Assembly (NCBI GenBank): GCA_003511885.1
Contig: DOIX01000134.1
Location: forward strand, 1-11,032
Source of the DNA: Cyanobacteria bacterium UBA11153
GTDB lineage: Bacteria > Cyanobacteriota > Cyanobacteriia > Cyanobacteriales > Coleofasciculaceae
Direction of reading: 5' to 3'
Length of the DNA: 11,032 nt
The notes beneath the pieces were generated by a model. The model had not been told where the DNA came from. It ran no database searches and saw only the letters and a list, made by a program, of their open reading frames with translations. The translations under genes were made by a program, and so were the position numbers. Shown here piece after piece: positions 6,788 through 11,032 of this stretch. How positions within the stretch are numbered: position 1 is the stretch's first letter; every line of letters begins with the position of its first letter.

Positions 6788-7213
6788 GTTTTTTTCGCCA
6801 TCCGCCCTCACCCACCCAGATTGAACAAGACTTACGCATTCGATCGGCGCGAGCGAGACATTCACACTACCAATAGCGCCATGACCGTTAATTATTCTAT
6901 CCCACATTCCGCACTTCGGTTTGTAGCATGTCAAGTAATACGTCAATCTTGACTAAGAATCAGTATTTTTACTGATAATAATGTGATTTTAGTAATTTTA
7001 TTGCTACCTCCATAGCGTAATCATCACGTATTACATCACGATCTGCGGAAAAAGGGTTCTATATTTAGTGATAACGGAATATAAAATTACCAGTCCATTA
7101 GCAAGTCAATTTCCACTCACTTAAAAAGCTGCCAATATCCTAAATATATCGCGATCGTCAGTCGTCAAAAAACTGGGCAATGGGTAGCCGAAACTGAAAC
7201 AATCCTGCTTATT

Positions 7214-7256
7214 AAGGGGAGGAGTATTACTGCAAAGTCCCCTTTTAAGTAATACT
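7214..7256. repeat. Interleaved inverted repeats (A-B-A'-B'), possible pseudoknot
   Basis: A = AAGGGGA (7214-7220) pairs with A' = TCCCCTT (7238-7244); B = AGTATTACT (7223-7231) pairs with B' = AGTAATACT (7248-7256). The pairs are interleaved, so an RNA could form an H-type pseudoknot (7 and 9 bp, connecting segments of 2, 6 and 3 nt) or two mutually exclusive hairpins. On the minus strand it begins 41 nt past the stop of the 122-residue gene, so it could act in that gene's 3' region. On the plus strand A' is followed by TT, giving a weak T-run. Confidence 0.55.
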
Positions 7257-7297
7257 GAAAATAGACAAATTTTTAATTCCTCATCCCCCATTTTCCA

Positions 7298-7666
7298 TCA
7301 TTCGGCTGGAGTTTCTTCTGGTGACTCTCTCGGCTTTTTCTCAAAGACTTGAATACCAGGAGATTCCACCATAAATCCTTTGCCAGTCTTTGCCCCGATT
7401 TTGCCAGTAATGGCGGCTACCCACATTGGGTAACTTTCAGCAGCACTAGAAAGTTTATTCCAGGCTTTTGGTTTGACTTTGAGGGTGAAGATGATGCCGT
7501 CGCAGTTGATATCAAATTGTTGCCAACCATTCTGGACTGTTCGCGGTGTGGGTAGTTCAGAGATTTTGATGCTGATTTCCAGTCTCCCTGTGGGGATATT
7601 GTCGGTTGTTGGCGGTTTGGTTTCGCCTATTTTACTGGCTTTACGAATGGCAACGATTTCAGCCAT
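7298..7666 (-). CDS. Conserved cyanobacterial 122-residue protein (sometimes labelled FinO-like)
   Basis: This 122-residue soluble protein has a charged N-terminus (MAEIVAIRKASKIGE), a central block RLEISIKISELP then TVQNGWQQFDINCDG, followed by VKPKAWNKL, YPMWVAAITGKIG and GIQVFEKKP, and a Pro/Glu-rich tail. I recognise the pattern as a conserved small cyanobacterial family that I recall being labelled 'fertility inhibition FinO-like'. I cannot see a ProQ/FinO RNA-chaperone signature in it, so that label should not be read as a function. The alternating hydrophobic pattern suggests a small beta-rich fold. The ATG at 7666 has a perfect AAGGAG six bases upstream. The gene lies 105 bp downstream of the oxidoreductase gene on the same strand. 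A TATCAT word in that gap could be its own -10 box, but no matching -35 is seen. Confidence 0.82.
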   Translation of the reverse strand: MAEIVAIRKASKIGETKPPTTDNIPTGRLEISIKISELPTPRTVQNGWQQFDINCDGIIFTLKVKPKAWNKLSSAAESYPMWVAAITGKIGAKTGKGFMVESPGIQVFEKKPRESPEETPAE

Positions 7667-7672
7667 TTTAAG

Positions 7673-7678
7673 CTCCTT
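7673..7678 (-). promoter_or_regulatory. Strong Shine-Dalgarno site of the 122-residue gene
   Basis: Read on the minus strand, AAGGAG lies 6 nt before the ATG at 7666. It is the best ribosome binding site in the window and suggests efficient translation. Confidence 0.8.
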
Positions 7679-7771
7679 TGCTCTTGCAAAATTGCTTTTA
7701 TGATACCTAAAAAGTGGGAAGTGGTAGCAGAAAATTAAAAATTTTTCGGCTCTCTCTATTTCGTTATATGG

Positions 7772-8932
7772 CTATCTTGCCATTTCTGGTAAGTTTCTGA
7801 ATTGAGCCATGAATTGGTGATCAATACGATCTTTCCAATGCCACAGGAGAGGGGATTGCCAGCCAAAAGGCCCCCAAGATGCGATCGCGCTGCCATCTCC
7901 TGTCCCGATTAAACTTAAGTATCGCTGTTGAGGAATGTATTCCTGAAGGGCTTTTGAGTCTGGGATGCTTCGGGACAGATTTTCAAATAATGGTTTTCCT
8001 TGGCGCACTGCAAATACTCCGGCTTTGGGGCGGGGATGATTTACCATGGTGGCAATATCCCCTGCGGCAAAGATGTGGGGATGGGATAGGGATTGTAAGG
8101 TATCGCGAACTAAAATAAAACCATTTCCATCTGTGGCTAATCCTGATTCTTTAATCCAGTTTGCGGCTGAGGCGTGAGTCACCCAAAAGGTATAGTTACT
8201 AGGGATGGTTAATCCAGATTCACAGATTATTCGATCCGGGAGTACTTGAGATACTGTTTCTCGTAAATGGATAGAAATTCCGCGATCGCTCAATATTTGA
8301 TCAAGGCGTTTCTGTACCCATTGATTGTAACTTGGCGTGAGTGCTGCGCCTCGATGGATGAGATGAATCTTCACGTTGAAGGCAGGGATGAGCTGGATAC
8401 GTCTTGCCATGGTCAGTGCCAATTCTACTCCTCCTGCACCTCCTCCTACAATCCCTAGACTAATTGATTTTTCGGGATCGATAGCGCTCATGGCGATAAT
8501 TTTCTGCCATTGATTTAAAAATTGAGGTACTGGTTTGGCGGGAATGGTATATTCCGCTACTCCTGGCACTGATTCTTGGGCTGGAGTACTACCAATATCA
8601 ATTGATAGGATATCAAAGGGAACTGGTGGACGATTGGCACAAATTACTCGATTGCGATCTAGATCCAAACCAATAGCTTGGTCTATGTAAAGTTTAGCTC
8701 CTGCAAATCTGGTTAAACTTTGTAAATCAATATGACATTCTGCAAAATTATAGAAACCCGCAATATGACCGGGTAACATACCAGAATAGGGAGTATGGGA
8801 AACATCGCTAATTAAGGTGATGCGCAATCCGGATCGATGGTTGATGCCAAATAGACGAAGTGCGATCGCGTGACTATGACCTCCGCCTATTAATACTAAG
8901 TCTTTGCCATTGGTCTGGAGGGATTCCTTCAT
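7772..8932 (-). CDS. FAD/NAD(P)-dependent oxidoreductase equal to the N-terminal half of cyanobacterial SelD fusions
   Basis: This 386-residue flavoprotein belongs to the pyridine nucleotide-disulfide oxidoreductase / NDH-2-like class. An FAD-binding glycine motif IGGGHSHA is at 15-22, a second Rossmann motif IVGGGAGGVELA at 161-172 for NAD(P)H, and the FAD-closing motif IFAAGDIATM at 287-296. THTPYS-like and GMLPGHIAGFYNF blocks (46-63) and RPKAGVFAVRQGKPL (301-315) are hallmarks of the domain that in many cyanobacteria is fused N-terminal to selenide, water dikinase (SelD). Here the frame stops with TAG after FRNLPEMAR, about where the SelD half would begin, and I see no SelD residues in the next 100 bases. 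It may be a natural standalone form or a truncated fusion. No membrane segment or redox CxxxxC pair is visible. It lies 41 bp downstream of the propeller gene and may share its transcript. Confidence 0.88.
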   Translation of the reverse strand: MKESLQTNGKDLVLIGGGHSHAIALRLFGINHRSGLRITLISDVSHTPYSGMLPGHIAGFYNFAECHIDLQSLTRFAGAKLYIDQAIGLDLDRNRVICANRPPVPFDILSIDIGSTPAQESVPGVAEYTIPAKPVPQFLNQWQKIIAMSAIDPEKSISLGIVGGGAGGVELALTMARRIQLIPAFNVKIHLIHRGAALTPSYNQWVQKRLDQILSDRGISIHLRETVSQVLPDRIICESGLTIPSNYTFWVTHASAANWIKESGLATDGNGFILVRDTLQSLSHPHIFAAGDIATMVNHPRPKAGVFAVRQGKPLFENLSRSIPDSKALQEYIPQQRYLSLIGTGDGSAIASWGPFGWQSPLLWHWKDRIDHQFMAQFRNLPEMAR

Positions 8933-8973
8933 ATTTTTTTCTGGATACCTAGATTACCGATCCCGATCCCCAT

Positions 8974-10512
8974 TTAAGGAAGCCAACGAGGATGAAAACC
9001 GGGCAATAATTCTTCAGGTTGCAATTGATTTGGGGGATTTGCTGTGGTACTATCAACTAACGGTAAAAGCCATAAACGGGCATTTGCTATTCCTTGTCCA
9101 TTTATTTTCAATGTATCTGTTTCTGATGCTGGTTTGGTGACAATTTGATCGAATAATAATGCCAATCCATCTGGAGATAAGCTCATGGCAATATCTTGTT
9201 GTTCCGGTAATATTGCTAAAGGCTGTACTGGCTTCTCAGTACTATTTCGATCGGTTTTGAGGTCAAGAGCAGCAATAAATGGTTGTTCTCTATATGTTTC
9301 CCCTTTAATTACTTGAGTGAGCAAACAGTAAAGCTTTTCTTGACTGGGGGCAAACTGACAATTGAGAATTGAACCTGTGGTGCGGAGTAGTTCTTTATTT
9401 GCACCTTGATTATTTTCCCATAAAAAGAGCGAGCGCGTCGGATTCTGCGGATCTCGATTAAATTTCATCATTGCCCCTAATGAATTATCCCTGGCAAAGG
9501 CAAGTACTTGTTCAAACTGAGGCATAAAATCTATTTGCTTCGCTGTCGGTAAGGAGACAATCGCTAACCCCTGCCCCTGAAGTAATGCTAAAGATTTGCT
9601 ATCACCTGTAATTAAAAAGTTACCTCCAGGTGGGGTTCCCAATGGTTTAGGTTGAGTATTGGGTTGGAGAATCCACAAGCCAAATTCTGCCGGATTATTG
9701 CGCTTGACTCGTTGTACCACAATAGTTTGACCATCAGGAGATAAATCGAATTGTAAATTTTGATATTCTTTACTATCTAAAACTAATTCAAGTTTCCTTG
9801 CTCCTTGGCTGGAGGATGAAGAAAAGGATAGTCCTGTGGTTATGGTGTATAGTTGTTGAGTAAGTAATCCCTTAATTTCATTGTGGCGATCGTTAGCAGA
9901 AAATAAAATCTTCTCTCCATCAGGATATGGTTCAAAATCCATCACTACTAAATCTGGTGGAGTTAGGATCGTTTTCTGCTGCTGAGTTAGATTGTACAGA
10001 ATTAAACGCCCTTGTTCTTCAGCTTCGATCCCTATGTAAGCAAAAGCGCGATCCCGACTCCGGAAAGATGTCTTAAATGGCTGGATTTCTTTTCCCTTAC
10101 TTTTGCCCGCTAATAAAAGATCTGTTGCTCCTTGTAGTTCTAGTTTATATTCTGTCCCATAAGGGAGGGGAGATAGTAGAGTATACGCCATTTTCCGCCC
10201 CGCCCAACTTATTTTTCCTTCAATTTTGAGATCTTCTACTTTCCCTGCCTTACTATCTGGCAGTCGCGCCACAAGTTTGATATTTTTTTCTACGCTAGCA
10301 TGATTCATCGGTCGGCTAAAGGTGAGGATAAATGCCGTATCCTCCGCACTAATCTGTCGATCCTGCCAACTGAAATCCCGCACGCGAGGGGCTGTGCGAT
10401 CGCCATTTAATAATAATAAGCCAATGAGTATGCCTAGGACAAGGATTGCACCTAATGCCAGACGATCGATTGGTTGCAGTAATTTGGGAGATTTTATAGT
10501 TTGTCCTGACAC
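8974..10512 (-). CDS. Membrane-anchored Ig-like (Big_5/SbsA type) plus beta-propeller protein
   Basis: This 512-residue protein has one transmembrane anchor at about 18-36, then an Ig-like domain of the SbsA type at about 41-155 (TAPRVRDFSW, FILTFSRPMNHASVE and LPYGTEYKLEL are the typical strands). From about 160 to the end lies a beta-propeller of TolB/PD40 (WD40-like) repeats, seen in blocks such as DFEPYPDGEKILFSAND, FDLSPDGQTIVVQR, FAPSQEKLYCLL and LSPDGLALLFDQ. I count five or six blades. The soluble part probably faces the periplasm. The start is GTG at 10512; an in-frame TGA lies three codons upstream, so no longer form is possible, and no good Shine-Dalgarno sequence is seen. The gene precedes the SelD-type oxidoreductase by 41 bp. 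The propeller suggests a scaffold or ligand-binding role; the function is unknown. Confidence 0.88.
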   Translation of the reverse strand: MSGQTIKSPKLLQPIDRLALGAILVLGILIGLLLLNGDRTAPRVRDFSWQDRQISAEDTAFILTFSRPMNHASVEKNIKLVARLPDSKAGKVEDLKIEGKISWAGRKMAYTLLSPLPYGTEYKLELQGATDLLLAGKSKGKEIQPFKTSFRSRDRAFAYIGIEAEEQGRLILYNLTQQQKTILTPPDLVVMDFEPYPDGEKILFSANDRHNEIKGLLTQQLYTITTGLSFSSSSSQGARKLELVLDSKEYQNLQFDLSPDGQTIVVQRVKRNNPAEFGLWILQPNTQPKPLGTPPGGNFLITGDSKSLALLQGQGLAIVSLPTAKQIDFMPQFEQVLAFARDNSLGAMMKFNRDPQNPTRSLFLWENNQGANKELLRTTGSILNCQFAPSQEKLYCLLTQVIKGETYREQPFIAALDLKTDRNSTEKPVQPLAILPEQQDIAMSLSPDGLALLFDQIVTKPASETDTLKINGQGIANARLWLLPLVDSTTANPPNQLQPEELLPGFHPRWLP

Positions 10513-10661
10513 GAGCGCATATCAGTTAAGGGACTAGTCTTCTAGTTTAAATCGAAGTAGGCTTTTTTTCTCCCCATCCCTAATTGGTGAACTACTTTTT
10601 AAGTTGCACCAAGCCTCAAATAATAGTCCCCAAACGCTGACTCATAACCCCTGTTATCGAG

Positions 10662-10880
10662 TTAAACCACCTTGACGAATCCATGGCGCACTCCATATAT
10701 CATACGAGTCAGTACATCTTCATCATCAGGGGTGAAGGTAGCGTCGAGAGGGGCTGCAATCAATTCATTCCAGTCTGTAAAGCTGATTTGTCCCTTTTTC
10801 ATGGTTTCGGCAAACAAGCTAGCAAGCTGAGTTGAAGTGCCGCTGATTTCCTGTAGGCAAAACTGGTGTGGAGACATCAT
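10662..10880 (-). CDS. Small conserved cyanobacterial protein, 72 residues
   Basis: This 72-residue acidic, helical protein has the central pattern LASLFAETMKKGQISFTDWNEL, then DDEDVLTRMIYGVRHGFVKVV. The arrangement (ISxTDxxxLxAxxLD, acidic stretch, then LxxxIYGVRxGxVKVV) resembles a family of small cyanobacterial proteins of unknown function that I recognise by pattern but cannot name. No membrane segment is present. Two adjacent ATG codons (10880 and 10877) could start it; neither has a strong Shine-Dalgarno sequence. An HLR1-like triple repeat lies about 65-95 bp upstream, suggesting control by RpaB in response to light or redox state. The gap to the next gene on the strand is 149 bp, so co-transcription is uncertain. 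Confidence 0.8.
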   Translation of the reverse strand: MMSPHQFCLQEISGTSTQLASLFAETMKKGQISFTDWNELIAAPLDATFTPDDEDVLTRMIYGVRHGFVKVV

Positions 10881-10946
10881 AAATCGCCAATCAAAAATAA
10901 AATTGGAAGTTTGTAGCTATTATTTTAATTAAAATTTTATGTTTTT

Positions 10947-10975
10947 TCTGTAAAGCTTTGTAAAGATTTGGTAAA
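10947..10975 (-). promoter_or_regulatory. HLR1-like triple direct repeat (candidate RpaB operator)
   Basis: On the minus strand three direct repeats follow one another: TTTACCAA (10975-10968), TTTACAAA (10964-10957) and TTTACAGA (10954-10947), at 11- and 10-bp spacing, so all face the same side of the helix. The HLR1 consensus bound by RpaB is two copies of (G/T)TTACA(T/A)(T/A) separated by 2 bp. The second and third units match it in 15 of 16 specified positions with exactly 2 bp between them; the first unit has one mismatch. A TAAAAT box (10939-10934) lies 19 bp after the second TTTACA and could be the -10. The target would be the 72-residue gene starting at 10880. Confidence 0.6.
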
Positions 10976-10989
10976 GTACGGAGGGTATA

Positions 10990-11023
10990 GCGAGGGACTA
11001 GGGGCTAGGAGCTAGGGAAGAAA
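10990..11023. repeat. Dispersed spacer repeat GCGAGGGACTAGGGGCTAGG
   Basis: The sequence contains GACTAGGGGCTAGG, a 7-bp partial duplication (AGCTAGG) and GGGAAGAAA. The same words occur in the complement at 3181-3203 (CACTAGGGGCTAGGGAAGAAA-like) and at 3332-3347 (GCGAGGGACTAGTGCA-like), both inside the inverted repeat near 3.2 kb. It appears to be a dispersed intergenic repeat. Confidence 0.55.
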
Positions 11024-11032
11024 GCTGTAAAA

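Larger units (their letters stand above)
6351..7297. other. Gene-poor region of about 0.95 kb with repeat remnants
   Basis: I see no convincing gene. The region contains a small hairpin (GGGTG/CACCC, 6504-6518), C-rich filler near 6590-6620, a 10-bp inverted repeat with HIP1 in its loop (6735-6787), GACTTACGCA at 6829-6838, a GTAAT/ATTAC hairpin near 7017-7034 and the interleaved inverted repeat at 7214-7256. A stop-free frame at 7085-7252 on the plus strand has no start codon. The segment looks like accumulated repeats or decayed sequence. Confidence 0.6.

Noticed and set aside
6713..6946. Minus-strand 77-residue open frame across the GACTTAC repeat cluster
   Set aside because: It is built over inverted repeats and T-runs, has mixed composition and no family signal. 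It is most likely an artefact of repeat sequence.
7085..7252. Stop-free plus-strand frame whose translation contains KTGQWVAETETILLIKG
   Set aside because: It looks protein-like but has no ATG, GTG or TTG in a suitable place, no ribosome binding site and no recognised family. Its end overlaps the interleaved inverted repeat. It may be a gene fragment, but the evidence is too thin.
7298..7666. Calling the 122-residue protein a FinO/ProQ RNA chaperone
   Set aside because: The label is used for similar cyanobacterial proteins as I recall, but no ProQ/FinO motif can be seen, so no function is assigned.

Overview
The window looks like chromosomal DNA from a cyanobacterium, most likely a filamentous, Oscillatoria-like one. 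This rests on eight exact copies of the HIP1 octamer GCGATCGC in 11 kb (starting at 1772, 4655, 5048, 6751, 7881, 8282, 8862 and 10396), on gene families typical of cyanobacteria (a DUF4388/PatA-N protein, a zinc-ribbon kinase fused to GUN4, DUF4359, the FAD module usually fused to SelD), and on the low-complexity spacers (GGGGAGT, TTGGTTATTGG and GGGAGAA tracts) common in such genomes. I found no transposase, phage gene or CRISPR array.

Layout. Positions 1-112 hold seven 16-bp tandem repeats running off the left edge. A DUF4388 regulator (142-1089, minus) follows, then a 0.5-kb gap and a Ser/Thr kinase with a C-terminal GUN4 domain (1601-3010, minus). A MITE-like imperfect inverted repeat with a purine-rich core lies at 3121-3376. 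Next come a DUF4359 protein (3429-3836, minus), tRNA-His with its promoter (3917-4029, plus), a protein with two peptidoglycan-binding domains (4184-5146, minus), a 58-residue two-helix membrane protein (5316-5492, minus) and, divergent from it, a secreted protein with two SH3-like domains (5647-6303, plus). About 1 kb without a gene follows (6304-7297), with repeat debris and an unusual interleaved inverted repeat. The right part is co-directional on the minus strand: a 72-residue protein (10662-10880), a membrane-anchored Ig-like plus beta-propeller protein (8974-10512), a SelD-type FAD oxidoreductase without its SelD half (7772-8932) and a conserved 122-residue protein (7298-7666). The propeller and oxidoreductase genes are 41 bp apart and may be co-transcribed.

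How the genes relate. There is no single obvious pathway. Three genes (double peptidoglycan-binding, double SH3, Ig/propeller) are probably envelope or extracytoplasmic proteins; two (DUF4388, kinase-GUN4) are signalling proteins. The most useful leads are the oxidoreductase ending where SelD normally begins, an HLR1-like triple direct repeat (the RpaB binding motif) upstream of the 72-residue gene, the unlisted 58-residue membrane protein, and the A-B-A'-B' inverted repeat at 7214-7256. I do not see a clear novel multi-gene system, and most of the window is ordinary cyanobacterial chromosome.
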